From Armigeres subalbatus (lineage: Eukaryota > Arthropoda > Insecta > Diptera > Culicidae), in the NCBI RefSeq assembly GCF_024139115.2, contig NC_085141.1:365276759-365340758 (forward strand): 64,000 nucleotides of DNA, read 5' to 3'. How positions within the stretch are numbered: the stretch's first letter is position 1; every line of letters starts with the position of its first letter. The notes under the pieces are model-generated. The model was not told the origin of the DNA. It worked only from the letters and a program-made list of their open reading frames with translations, and made no database searches. Positions 32,333 to 43,633 of the stretch are shown here, piece after piece. The translations under genes and the position numbers were made by a program.

Positions 32333-33077
32333 ATGACCGACACGGCCATCGTATTCAAGAACGAGAAACCCGGAAAGGTGGAGCACATCAACGCATTGGA
32401 TATCGACCTGAACTACTGAAATTTGTGGGAAGCTACGGATTGAGAGTGTTTATGAAGAATGAGTTGCTGCACAGGTTTATTGGGTTCACGGGAGACGAAC
32501 AGATAATTGCGGACTTTGTTAAGAATGTCAGAATTTCCGATTTAACATACTGGAGAAGGAACTGCCAACGCGAGGCTGGAATTGGGGAACGATTAACTTC
32601 AAGGGCAGTGTGCTGTCATTCGATGTGGAACCAGAACCAACATTGAGATTCCGCTGAGCCACATTTCCAAGTGCAACAATGGCAAGAACGAAGTGACCGT
32701 GGAGTTCTATCGGAACGATGATGCACCGGTCAGCCTAATGGAGATGCGCTTCCACATTCCTATGACGGAGTCGGCTGAAACGGATCCGGTCGAGGTATCC
32801 CCGGACCAGGTCATGAAGCAAGCTTCGGTCATTTCCGCCACTTGCGATGCCATTGCTATCTTCCGGGAGATTCATTGTCTTACGCCGGGTGGTCGCTACG
32901 ACATTAGGGTGTTCCAGTTTCTTCCAGCTGCACGGTAAAACACACGATTTCAAAATTCCCACGTCACCGGTGTTGCGGTTGCTCCTGCTTCCGCACAAGG
33001 ATAATCGACAGATGTTCTTTGTCATTTCGTTGGACCCACCGATCAAGCAAGGTCAAACTCGGTACCACTTTCTGGTT
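32333..33077 (+). pseudogene. Ssrp1: Ssrp1 (FACT complex histone chaperone) partial pseudogene
   Basis: Three-frame plus-strand homology to structure-specific recognition protein 1, the SSRP1/Pob3 subunit of FACT, which reorganises nucleosomes during transcription and replication. Recognisable blocks: [137 protein letters not shown]. The segment covers the N-terminal and middle (PH-like) domains only; the first residues and the acidic and HMG-box C-terminus are missing. Frames change near 32416, 32575, 32650 and 32930. After TRYHFLV the sequence diverges. A splice acceptor lies directly upstream, so it may be a genomic rather than a processed duplicate. Confidence 0.9.
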
Positions 33078-33680
33078 ACGTTGATCCAGACAATCAGTCC
33101 ACCTTCCATGGAACCGGAGTACCGGAACTGGATAACCGATTTGATTGGACATGATGCAGCGATCCCCAGATGCGGGCGCTCAATTACAATTCTCGGTATA
33201 TATTATTATTCTAAAATAAATGTAAAGAAAAAAATGAAATTTTTCAATTATATTTTTTGTATGTATGTATTTTAAATATGTTTTTTTTACAAATTCGAAA
33301 TGTAATATAAACATTTATAAAAAAAATAAAAAGAAGAATCGAGGGATCCGTATCTCCATAATGTCTAGTAAAAATCTAAGAGAACTGTGGTACCCATGTC
33401 TTTTAGATTTCTCTGCGTTATCTAAGAGAACTGATATGTCAAATCCCTTTCGGTTCAAACGGTTTACTCGTCTAAAATTTGAAGTAGACACCGGTTTAAA
33501 CGGTTGTTGCATTTGAGGCGGATTTGAGGTGTGACAGGTTCTAGACATCGAAGAAAAATATCTAGGAGACTCAACATTTTGTCTCAGAGATATCGCGGAG
33601 ATGTCTAGAACAAATTTCCGAGCGGGAAGAAGCCACCCGTGTCTGAATTCTAAGCTCGGCTGAGGATAAAAAATGTAAAT
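33078..33680. other. No gene recognised
   Basis: AT-rich, with AATAAA at 33215 and a poly(A)-like stretch at 33320. The repeated motif TCTAAGAGAACTG (33374 and 33422) hints at a small repeat, unresolved. Confidence 0.45.
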
Positions 33681-34232
33681 CAAGCATAATTTTTCATAAC
33701 GACGTATGTAACAATTATGAGGATTCGAGAAATCCTTTGCAGAAAGTTAGCAAAACTTTTTCTAAAACTGTTTTAAAACTAAATCTTTTTTCAATACTTT
33801 TTTCCGCTGGCATGCATCATTACATGACACGTAATAAGCGTGCTTCACATCATAGCTCAGTTCATTCAAATTCACTGTGAAAAACGATCAAATTATACAT
33901 ACACCGGTATGCTGCACAGACGTCGGTGTACATTGGTCGCTTTTCCATAGTGCACGATTGGCGCAACTGCAGTTTTGTTTTGTTTTGCTTTTTTTGTTAC
34001 ATAGGTCGCTCTTAGTTTCCATACGTTAAAGCGACGTATGTAACAGTGAGACTTCAAAAATAGAAATTTTTACATACGTCGATTCGTAAAAAGATTGAAT
34101 TAAAGAATTTTAAGATCTAAAATCAGTAAAATCGATGCGTATTATATAAAGCCGCGTGTGATTGTCATGTTGTATTAAAAACCTCGTTTTGTTTACTTTT
34201 GTTACTTACGTCCTTATGAAAAATTATGCTTG
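33681..34232. mobile_element. Non-autonomous TIR element (552 bp)
   Basis: The left end CAAGCATAATTTTTCATAAC and the right end read inward CAAGCATAATTTTTCATAAG are inverted, and similarity continues through GACGTAxGTAACAA. Internal CGACGTATGTAACA motifs recur at 33699, 34032 and, inverted, near 34074. No coding sequence; superfamily not determined and no clear TSD. Confidence 0.8.
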
Positions 34233-34940
34233 AAATATTCCCCTCATATGATCACAACACCATAAACAACCTACACGAAAAGATACATCAATTCAAAAAT
34301 TAAGTTCAAAATACTTATGTACTTATGAGAAAATAACCAAAAAATTTACTCAAAATTTGGGTAGACTAAACTTAGTTTTGGGTAAACTTTTTGCATATGG
34401 CCAAAGGCAAACTACCTACTGCTAGAGTTTGCTGATCTTTTAACTTTAAATTGGGTTTTTGGGCCAAAGTACGGTTTTGAGTCAAATCAACCTACTTTCA
34501 GCTAGTTTTGGCTTTTCATCTACAATCTTATACGATATTTATGGCATATTGATTAATGGTTTCGATATTACCAGAGACAGGATACTCTGAAGTTTCACTT
34601 AATAAAATAAAAAAACGTACTATTTCGCCATGCGCACTCTGGCCCCAGTCCACTCTACGAGGAAAAATATTTTTAAATTTCTTAAAACGTAACGACTTCC
34701 TTAATTACTTATTACTTCAAAATAATATCTTTTTTCGTGGTCTAACTTATATTTGGGTTATTTATAACCCTTTAGTCACTTTTAATTTTTTTTCGTGTTT
34801 AGAAGTGTCAAAGCAGAAACAGAAACACCAAAAGTTGCATATAATCTCTCGTTGTCGCGCGCGTTGTTCTGTTCATATTACCAGAGTAGTGATTCGCCGT
34901 CGATTAAGCCTGAAAACAGCCAAAACCAATTTGTGAACAG
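34233..34940. other. 5' region of the hAT transposase gene
   Basis: AT-rich non-coding DNA. A repeat-like stretch 34300-34530 has several TTTGGGT words. I could not find hAT TIRs or a TSD that would define the left end of the transposase-bearing element. Confidence 0.45.
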
Positions 34941-34950
34941 TTCCGACAAA

Positions 34951-37607
34951 ATGTCAACAAACCTCAATTCTAGTTCTTCGAGCGCTACTGGTTCCGGCAT
35001 TGGCGAAGTGTCAAGGAAACGTAGATTTCGTGACATTGCTAACGAATGTATTACTACCGAGAACGACAAAGCGTTCTGTCGCATTAACGCAGCGGGCAGC
35101 TGTAAGTATTTCCAACCTATGTCGCGCTTTGACTCAGGTAATTTCATCCGTCACTTCCGTGGAGAACATCCTGACGAAGCCAAGGAACGAGGCCTTTGCC
35201 ATGATGAAAAATCTCACACAAAGAAAAAAAACATATATTCCCAAAAAACGGATGGTGGCTATTGACCGTAGGGTTATAATTGAGGCACTGATCCGGCTCG
35301 TCACAGACAACAGACTGCCAATTGCGGCACTCGATTGGGAAGGATTCAGGATGCTTTTAGATCCATTGTGCGCTGCCACAGTTATGTTTATTATTGTAGA
35401 CAAACTTCTTTGAATTAAGTAGATATAGAAGAATCATTTGAGCAGCACCACCTATCCCTGTCCGTTACGTTTATTATTCGGCGCATTACAACTGAGTTAT
35501 ACTTGGTTTTCAAAAGATGGTTATTATTTGTGAAGTTCTAATGATGTAGAAAAACAAGTGATTTGGTTGTGATGCGACCGGAGTTTAAACGTTGCGGATG
35601 AGAGTGGGGGCTACTGTTCAAATGGTCCTTCACCATATAATGATAAATTTGTTCAACAGGAATAAGATTGACGCGGAATAAACTGCAATCATACATAGCG
35701 AAGGCAGCTTCACGCGTAGGACAAGAACTGACACATAAGATGAGAGATACACCTGTATCTTTGAAAGTAGATTCGGCATCAAAGCATGGTCGTAATATTT
35801 TCTGCATTAATGCACAGTATACTGCAGAAGAACAGGTGGTAACTTCCACCCTAGGTAGCATGATTTTAACACCATTTTTTTAAAAAGAATGATGATTCAT
35901 TCTACTTTCCAGGTATGATTGATGTGAAAGAACGCCAAACCGCGAAGACTCTCAAAGGAAAGATAGTCGAAACTATTGCGAAATATAATATGTCAGTTGA
36001 CCAGGTGCTCACAGTTACTTGCGATAATGGAGCAAATATGCTGGCCGCGGTGCGAGAGCTCCAAACTGAGTATCAAAAATCTATCATACCAGATGATGAA
36101 GTGGAGGTCGACACTGAAGAAGGAAGTGGAATTGGGCATGGTGGAGCTATTCTTTCCGATGCACTGGAGGACGAAATATGTGCAGCCACAATAAATGCAA
36201 TCCGGTGCGCAGCGCATACAATCCAGCTGGCAGTCTTGGACACAGTTAAGCCGAATGATGAAACTATAATTAAGATAACCGATGTTGCTAAAAACTGTCG
36301 GAAGATTATGTACAAAACAGCGTTTTGTACAAACGATGTTCCGCTGCCGCCGCTGTACGCAAGAACTCGATGGGGCGGAATATACCTCATGCTAGAGCAT
36401 TTCGACGCACATGACGACTTCTACAAATCTATCGGAACAGAGAATAAAGAATTGGGGGTAAGTTATTGCACCATAGTAATACCACAGATAATCAGACATA
36501 ACACTAATCCGTCGTACACTGGTTTAGGGGCGATTCAAATATGACGTACACTACATTTTGAGATTTCTAAAACCCCCTCCCCCTCTGTCACGCTTTTTTG
36601 TATACCTAGTATATGTTCTGACACAAACCCTTCCCCCCTAGAATTATGACGTCATTTTTGAACGACCCATTATTAAAAAAAAAAACTCGTGTTAAAACGG
36701 CTAAAGTGTTATATATGTAATCATACCAACGATACGCAGACATAACATTAAGTTTATATTTAATTATAGATTTGACAGAACATTGGGATTTCATCCAAGA
36801 GTATCTCGCTGCTTTCAAACCAGTCTACGTTTGTGCTAAAAAAATACAATCAGCGCACGTCGGTTTGTCCGACGTTTATATGATGTGGCTGCAAGCAATG
36901 AAGGAAGTGCAAGCACTAAAATACAATCGGTTCAGCGAAAATCTTTGCTTGGCACTAAAGAAACGGTTGAGTGTTCTGAAGGAGAACATGGCTTGCAAAG
37001 CTGCCTTGCTAATGGATCCACGGTTTAATTATGTGGGATCACACATATTCTCGGAGGAAGAGAAGACCGAGATTCGGGTATTGTCTTATAACAAGAAAAC
37101 AATATTATTTACTGATCTTTTTTATATTTACATAAGTTTATTGTTTCATTATATAAACGAATTGCGAAGGTCAAAAAAAAATCCGAAGGTTTACCAACGA
37201 CGTCAGCCTCAACATGTACGGACGAAATGGAGAATTTCTTGTTGGAAATGTTCGGTGGGTCACCTGTTGAAGGTGCTGAAGGTGCCGAACCACTAATGAC
37301 TCATATAAATAAACTTGATGCAGAACCACACCAGCACCACACGTTCAATATATGGCAACATTGGATGAGTCGCAAAACATCTTGTCCACAACTGTATGAA
37401 GTTGCTAAAGTACTTTATGCAATACCTTCAACACAAGTCTCTGTGGAAAGAGCATTCAGTGCCTTAGGACTAGTATTGACTGACCGCCGCACAAAGCTTT
37501 CTGAGGAGTCTTTAAACAGCATATTGCTAATCAAGCTGAACATTGAATTGATTGACCAAATAATACCAACGTTGTTTAACTGGGATTCCGACGAAGAGTT
37601 CATGTAA
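34951..37607 (+). CDS. hAT-superfamily transposase gene, multi-exon, with at least one frame disruption
   Basis: Encodes a cut-and-paste transposase acting in the nucleus. From ATG 34951: Ser-rich start, basic SRKRRFRD, then a BED-type zinc finger (C in FCRINAAGSCK, SGNFIRHFRGEHPDEAK). The frame shifts near 35190 and continues KKRMVAIDRRVIIEALIRLV to LDPLCAA. Next exon (about 35660-35854): NKLQSYIAKA, SLKVDSASKHGRN (first catalytic Asp region), EEQVVTSTLG. A 58-bp intron GTAGCA...TTCCAG (35855-35912) joins to GMIDVKERQTAKT, TCDNGANMLAAV (second Asp), RCAAHTIQLAV and TRWGGIYLMLE. Donor GGTAAGT at 36458 and acceptor ATTATAG at 36769 delimit an intron carrying a MITE. The 3' exons hold MACKAALLMDPRFNY and the hAT C-terminal dimerisation domain LYEVAKVLYAIPSTQVSVER, AFSALGLVLTDRRTKLSEES, ending at TAA 37605-37607. 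Whether it is an old autonomous element or a domesticated gene is open. Confidence 0.9.
36537..36668. mobile_element. Small MITE in a transposase intron
   Basis: The left end GGGGCGATTCAAATATGACG and the right end read inward GGGTCGTTCAAAAATGACG are inverted across 132 bp. The interior is C-rich then T-rich. It lies wholly within the intron 36458-36769, so it need not disrupt the coding sequence. Confidence 0.8.
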
Positions 37608-38111
37608 CGAATCATCGCAAAATTATAAGCGAACTCGACGCTTTTTATTACAATATTAATGCAAGTCAAAGGGAAGTTCTGATATTTGTTTTTAAAGATT
37701 TGAAAGTTTGTTACTATAAAAAGTTCGTTGATATAAATAAAATCTATCAAAAGAATCTAGGTATTTACTTAATTTGTCCGTGTGTGGGTGGGTGGTAGTG
37801 GGTGCATAGTAAATATATTGTACAATTTAAATGTCATATCACAGACAAGACAAGCAGACGTTTAACACTGATGATGTTCCCATCGACCATGAGCTCAACA
37901 ACCGTTTTAAATTTAACTGATTAGGTGTTTCACATCAAGATGCGCACGTAGTGTATTCCGTTATTATATACCAACGCTTCTGTTGACAATATGTCATACT
38001 AAACTTTATTTAGCGAAACATACATGTTAGGTGTTGGCGAAGTGACTGAACGGTAGATTTAAAAGCAAATTGTTCTAGCTGTTACGTTTGTTTGTCTATG
38101 GTTATAGCTTA
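37608..38111. other. 3' flank of the transposase gene, no gene
   Basis: AT-rich DNA; AATAAA occurs at 37736, a candidate poly(A) signal about 130 bp after the stop. A GTGGGTGGGTGG stretch lies at 37785. No TIR matched to the 5' side. Confidence 0.5.
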
Positions 38112-38188
38112 GGACCGTACCCTTATTACGTAAGCACTTAGTGAGAGAGGGAGTAATAAAAATACCTTACGTAATAAGTGTTCGTCCC
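38112..38188. mobile_element. 77-bp MITE (TTATTACGTAAG ends)
   Basis: Left GGACCGTACCCTTATTACGT and right read inward GGGACGAACACTTATTACGT are inverted with only a short middle. Same general design as the MITEs at 9240 and 36537. Confidence 0.7.
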
Positions 38189-38219
38189 ATCTATTTGATG
38201 GAAAACTATGAAGGAAGAC

Positions 38220-38520
38220 CTGGCGCACGGCATATTAAGGTGTAAGAACAGAAATACTCCCTTTTACGGTTTTCCCGAGGTTCCAGTAGTGGCCAGTTAG
38301 TTTGGTAATCAATCTAAAATGCGTAAATATTTTAAGTTAAATCATGAAGAAAAAATTATGCCTTGCATGCAGTGTGATCGCCAATCAATTTCAAGCATAT
38401 GATCTTCTCTTTACTGGAAAATGACGATGAACGAGCCTCCACACGGCATATTTTGATGTAACTACGGAAATGTCCCTTTGTACGGGTTCCTCGTACTCTT
38501 ACCATATACACAGGACTAAT
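38220..38520. repeat. Diverged duplication of a GCACGGCATATT block
   Basis: 38222-38283 (GCGCACGGCATATTAAGGTG, then CTCCCTTTTACGG) and 38434-38498 (CACACGGCATATTTTGATGT, then GTCCCTTTGTACGG) are similar blocks about 210 bp apart in direct orientation. Origin unknown. Confidence 0.55.
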
Positions 38521-38770
38521 AAAGGCTCTAAAATAAGTTTCCTGCATTAGTTCTCATGTATTTTATTTTCATAGCGATGCATTCATGACTATGAAATAAT
38601 GTATTCCACGCAGATCTTGTGACACATTTTATGTCGCTCAGAAAAAATGTCACGGTAGTACATGACACTTTTTTCTGTGATGCATAATATTTTTGTGTTA
38701 CATGACAATCACAGCAGTAGAACCTGACCATCAACGGATTTACAGTTTATGACAGTACATTTTCATCCAC
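38521..38770. other. No gene recognised
   Basis: AT-rich. Inverted words ATGACAC/GTGTCA are scattered at 38610-38700 (for example TTTTATGTCGCTCAGAAAAA against TGACACTTTTTTCTG), possibly a degraded palindromic repeat. Confidence 0.4.
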
Positions 38771-38772
38771 TG

Positions 38773-39750
38773 TTAGGGGATATTATGCTCCAACGCAAGT
38801 CGGATGTTGTTACCAAAATACTCCCAGACGGCAGTATCATAGTGGCCTCTTGGTGATGATGGGGGAGATGCGTTAGCAGTGACCTGAGGTACCGTGACGG
38901 TATGATAGCCTTTAAATAAGGTGCGTGAGCCATCGTTGAGGGGGGCTAAAACTGCCGCCTCAAAAGCTTCGAGTAAGGCAACACCACAGGTATCCGACCT
39001 TGTACCTTCGCGGACTGGGTAATGGGCGTACATATCACCCAAGGAAATGAGAGGTGAAGGAGCCTAACTAATGTTGTCATTTGCCTTTTGTTATATGTCG
39101 GGAAACTCAACAGGGAAGGTAGACATTTACAGCGCTAATAGGAATGTTACTTTGAAGAGAATAATCTATAGAGTCTGGTGAGATACGGTTGACATCCCGA
39201 AGGGCTATAATCAAGGCGAACTGTCATTTGTAAACAGTTCCAGCTCGGCAGATTGTTCCAAAAACCGTCAATGCTCTGAAGACACACTTGTACCTTCACA
39301 GGAAGCGAAAAGATCGGAAAGGAGGCTAAAGGGGTGTCTTGATACGTCCCCGACGCAGGTAAGGGCGGTAATGATGACATATCCGTCACGCTGCGCTGGT
39401 CAGAAGGGAAGAAAGCGCTTTGGGAGTCGGAGTAGGTACCATCCAATGTGTTAGGAAGGGTACTGGTCTTGACTGTGAGCTTAACCAGATTTGTTGCAGT
39501 ATTGGTAGTAGTATAGGACTTATCCCTCAGGTTGGAGTGCCCAGAGAGTGGGGGACGCTGAGGCTGTCGGTATTGGAAGTTCATTGTACTCACATCGTCC
39601 GAAGTTCTAATTGCTTGATGATCATGGTTGTTCAGCTTGCTTCTACTCGATGGCTACATGATTCGCTTGCCTCCCATGGAGTTCTCCGGATCAGCGTTTT
39701 GGAATCTTGCGCTTGCTGTATTGCTGGTAAGGGATAATGTGTCCCTTTTC
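38773..39750 (-). pseudogene. Unrecognised coding-like block, broken
   Basis: Two minus-strand open frames lie in tandem: 39147-39593 (148 codons, starting MSTMNFQYRQPQRPPLSGHS, Ser/Thr/Pro-rich) and 38773-39042 (89 codons, with GDMYAHYPVREGTRSDTCGV and YDTAVWEYFGNNIRLALEHN). Codon-like composition and balanced GC contrast with the AT-rich flanks. They are in different frames and about 100 bp of stop-containing sequence separates them. Upstream, 39600-39740 on minus also reads openly (TLIRRTPWEASESCSH) and ends in a GTGAGT donor-like sequence. I do not recognise a family; a transposon Gag, an old viral insertion or a host gene fragment are all possible. Confidence 0.4.
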
Positions 39751-40890
39751 CGAATAACTCGTGTAGATGAAGATAAATTGTAAATTAAACTCAAATTCAA
39801 CCTACTTCTAGCATGGTTCAACATGGCAAGCTCATCACAAGGCGAATGTCATTGAGGTAGTTGAATAATTGTCTTACTACATTTCAATCTCGAATGATAA
39901 TGTAAAGCTCCTCAGACCTACGGCTTCAGATAAACATTTAAATTTCACATTACTCACAGTATGACATCATTCCAGTTAATCCCATTTCTTAATCCTCCCG
40001 ATCCTGGATACACAAGAAATGTGTTAAATGGTTTCCCACATTTACGACGGGAGTTTAATTAATCGCACGCTTCCTGCTTCTATTCAGAGGGAGATCTGCT
40101 AAGCAGAATAATTTTGTCCATGGCAGTCTCATCGACCTAATTATTTTCGCAAAAGCACATCCATCACCTCGCTGTGTTGCGTGCCCATCGGGGGCATCAC
40201 AGCGAACGCCAAAGAAAGCAAGCAATTTCTTAAGTGCTTTTTAGGAAAGCTGTTGCCAGTTTGATTCAAGTAACCGGTTCGTGTTTTCTGTTTGCGAATC
40301 CCTTTCCTTCACGGTTGCGCTCTCCTGTCGACTGAGATCAAACGACAAAACGGTGGGAAGTGTTTCCGCTTCTGTTGACTTCAGTGCTGCTACCTTTGTG
40401 TGTGACTAGTGCTGAGTAAGATAAATTAAGAGTGATGTACGCTGGGTGAGAGTTGGTTTGTAGATTGTGAAATAATGGTTGAACGTTTGAGCAATCACGT
40501 CTCATTTGTAACGTTCTGAACTCTCAGAACTAATGCCATAGTAATACATTGTCAAAGTATGTTGTATATCTCAATCCATGCCATCCTGGGTTCTAGCTAG
40601 TTTTTACAAAGATCTCCGTTTCTCTTTATGTTCTGAATTTATTCATTTAACTTTTGATTCAATTTGATGCAGTAACACATAAAGAATAACATTTTCAACC
40701 CCCATAGAGCCTCTCAAACTCTTACAATTTAAACATCGTCGTCAAAAACCGAACTTATTACAACGGCTACCGATTAAACCCAATTACCTTCGTTTAACTT
40801 TGAGCATCGCCCTTCCCTGGAGGAAGTCATCCTCAACGAGTGGCAAAATGAGGAAATAATCTTCATAAAAAACCTCTTTACCGCACAGTT
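39751..40890. other. No gene; possible promoter/5' exon at 40140-40420
   Basis: 39751-40130 is AT-rich. 40140-40420 is GC-richer and UTR-like: it contains an insect initiator-like TTCAGTG at 40380 and a donor-like GAGTAAGA at 40413-40420. This could be a plus-strand 5' UTR exon of a host gene, but there is no coding sequence to anchor it. 40430-40890 has nothing visible. Confidence 0.25.
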
Positions 40891-40894
40891 AACA

Positions 40895-41197
40895 ATGGCC
40901 TGGAGATTTTTGTTCGCACTTGCTCTTCCCACGCCCGTTGGAAACGCTTCTGCAACAACAATTTTGCTGAAGAAAAATCACCTTTTCCAGTTTGAGCTCG
41001 ATGATAGCCCAGCCCGGCTCAAGCAGGGCCCATCCGTGATAAGACTCCTCCCCATCATCGGACGGCAAGTACGGGGTATCTTAATTGAATTTCTCGAGTA
41101 TGCTGATGTGCAAAGCTTCGGCCCCGAACGTTTGCACAGGTACTCGATAACTCGATACCTACACTTTTTTTCCTCGAATGCTCGATGGATCGAGTAG
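40895..41197 (+). CDS. Candidate small ORF with signal-peptide-like start
   Basis: A 100-codon plus-strand frame beginning MAWRFLFALALPTPVGNASA, which has the length, hydrophobic core and small residues of a secretion signal. The remainder has no recognisable domain or cysteine pattern and ends SSNARWIE. Overlapping minus-strand frames of similar length exist (40978-41271 and 41055-41324), so it may be chance. Confidence 0.2.
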   Translation: MAWRFLFALALPTPVGNASATTILLKKNHLFQFELDDSPARLKQGPSVIRLLPIIGRQVRGILIEFLEYADVQSFGPERLHRYSITRYLHFFSSNARWIE

Positions 41198-41966
41198 GAA
41201 GCTTTTGTGTGCCGCTGGGGTATCTTTTCCAACTGCGCTGTTCCGGCATAAAACTTCCAGGGCGATACCACACGGTGAAAGTCCGTCGATGAGGGTTTTT
41301 TTTTCTTTTCTTTTTAAAAGGCACGTTCGTCTTCGGGGTTTTCTATGGAATCAGCTTTGCTAAGCACTGCCAACGACCTGCATGATTCCTGGGAAGTCGT
41401 TCTTTGGAGGATGGTTGCTTGACTGAATCGGGTTGGGACCGTACCTGATTGAAAAATTAATTTATCATTTTCTCAACTACTGCAAAAGCTCTGACGGTGG
41501 GGTTTAGTTCAAATCAGGCTGGTGGTTCAGTTTTTCGATGAAGTAATTCGATTACCGTATGTGTTCGTGTGCTTTCGAAGTGATATATTCTCGAAGCGGG
41601 GGTAAGCTGGAGAGGAACGTACCAAAGAAACACGTTCCAACGTGACTTGAACAAGCTTGCAATCGGTTACACAACTTGGTCTTGGAAAATGGTAACAAAG
41701 AAATTCGACGTCTTGGCTGGAGCGAAATGCGACGTACAATCACGATAGGTTGTTGAATGTTCGAGACATTGATTGAATTATTAGGTGCAAGGAATTTGTC
41801 GGTAATTTGATATGAACGTTTCCCGCATTTTCAGCTAGATTTGCGATGTTTGAAACTCTTTGAACCAATATTTAAGTGATACATTTTTATCAAATGGTAA
41901 AATACGCTTTATAGCCTATTCAGATAACGCCATTATGATAAGCTCTTTTAGTGGAATGTATTCAAT
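41198..41966. other. No gene recognised
   Basis: Mixed DNA with short overlapping frames on both strands; no domains or repeats seen. Confidence 0.45.
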
Positions 41967-42193
41967 CGTCTAAGACGAGTTAAGTAATTCCATTTAATTC
42001 CTCCAATTATTTCTATATCTTTGCAGATACGTATTTCGACCACAACTCTTCAGTGTCTCGTACTTGACTTGACTTAGTCGAGTCAAGTACGAGACACTGG
42101 AGACGACCAAACAGTTGTAGTCGAAATACGTATCTGTAAAGATATCGAAATAATTGGTGGAATTAAATGGAATTACTTAACTCGTCTTAGACG
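41967..42193. mobile_element. Palindromic MITE (CGTCTAAGACGAGTTAAG arms)
   Basis: Arms of about 100 bp (41967-42068 and 42090-42193) are inverted with few differences: CGTCTAAGACGAGTTAAGTA on both, then AGATACGTATTTCGACxACA and, near the centre, GTGTCTCGTACTTGACT. The terminus is itself a short palindrome. No reliable TSD. A full transcript would form a long double-stranded stem. Confidence 0.9.
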
Positions 42194-42990
42194 ACATAAC
42201 TTTATGTTAATCCCCATACATTGAATTTTCTTTCTCTACTTCAACACAACATTTATAATTATAAATGGCGTAATATGGATAGACTATTAACAGCAGTGTA
42301 GATTTAAATTACATTCCTTGTTATATCGTTTATCACAGACATACACACTACGTATGCTTTCGATTTAATTATCGGACGATTCTTCACTTGTAACGAGGGT
42401 ATGGAAAGAAGATGCGCCATTGATTGTAAGGCATCATTATCAAATCGAGAGCCTAATTCGATAGACGTGAATGATAAAGCGATAAAATTAACAAAAAAAA
42501 ATTATAAGACAAGTTTAAGACACATTCCGTCAAGAGGGATTTCTTCGGAAAATCCGCCAAAAAATTTTAGGAAATGAATCTAGAAATTAAATAAATGTTG
42601 AAATTTCGCAAGATATTCCTCAAAAAATTCAAAAAAGGTTTTCTAATAATTATTTCAAATCTTGCCTTAGGAATCGTTTAAGAACTTTCACCAGATGTTT
42701 CATCGATCGAAGAAGCAACTCCAATAGATTTAGACCATGGTCGTGCACGAATATGAGGATAACGAAATTGAAGTGTTGGAGAAGTTGAATTGGGAAATGT
42801 CGACGTCGATCAGCAAACACATAACTAACGAAAATCCAAGGAAAGCTCGCGACAAGCATTTGGGCGATGATCATGATCACTCATTAGATGTAAAACGAGT
42901 TATTAATTCTATGGAGCAACTTATTATCGTGGAGGAGGAGCACATAGTTTTAAAGAAAAAAGTAAGGAGCGATCAGAAAAATATCTAAAC
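42194..42990. other. LINE target region, no gene supported
   Basis: AT-rich. A plus-strand frame 42737-42988 (83 codons, ending VRSDQKNI) is rich in acidic and basic residues and stops just before the LINE TSD at 42991. No domain recognised; it overlaps a minus-strand frame. Confidence 0.4.
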
Positions 42991-43633
42991 AGAAGTCACG
43001 AATCATTCCACGTCAAGCATCCGAGCGAGACGGTTGTAAGTCCGCGTACGGTCTGCTTCTCTTTTAGTTTTTTTCCTGAAGTACAGGTAGAGGTTTTTTT
43101 TCCGAAAGTGTTTTGAAGCATAGTGCTTGAGTGGAAGTGGTGCTTAGCTGAAGCAGTTAAGTAGCCATTTCGTTGCTTTTGCAAGACAACGCAAAGTTTT
43201 GCAGTTTCTTCGGCGTCCATCGCAGGCGCAGGAATCATCGCCCCACGCCGACAGTCATCATCCATCGTGCGTCTCCACCAACACAGACGCTGCCGTCCTG
43301 CCACCATCCATCCACTCAGTTGCAGTGTTGTCTGCGGCAAGAACACCAACAACAGCGTGTTTCACCGCCCCGGCGATTGTCCATCCAGCCAGTGTGTGCT
43401 GCCAGAACCGTTAGCCGGCGACACAGCAGTGTGAACGCAAGTATTTTCTTGAGCTCCATCTCGTTGTTCCCCTCTCTTCTCCATCTTATTGGAATAGTTT
43501 TTTTCCTTTTTCTTTTACTCGTCTTCCCCTCTCATTATTTTGTGTGTGTGTGTGTGTTTTTTCTGTCCTTGTGATAATTGTTTTGTTTTAAAATAGTTTG
43601 TGCCTCGCTGCAGCGGCGCATTTCGTGTCCGCA

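Noticed and set aside
34233..38100. TIRs and TSD for the transposase-bearing hAT
   Set aside because: I searched both flanks by eye for inverted ends beginning CA or TA with an 8-bp direct repeat and found none convincing.
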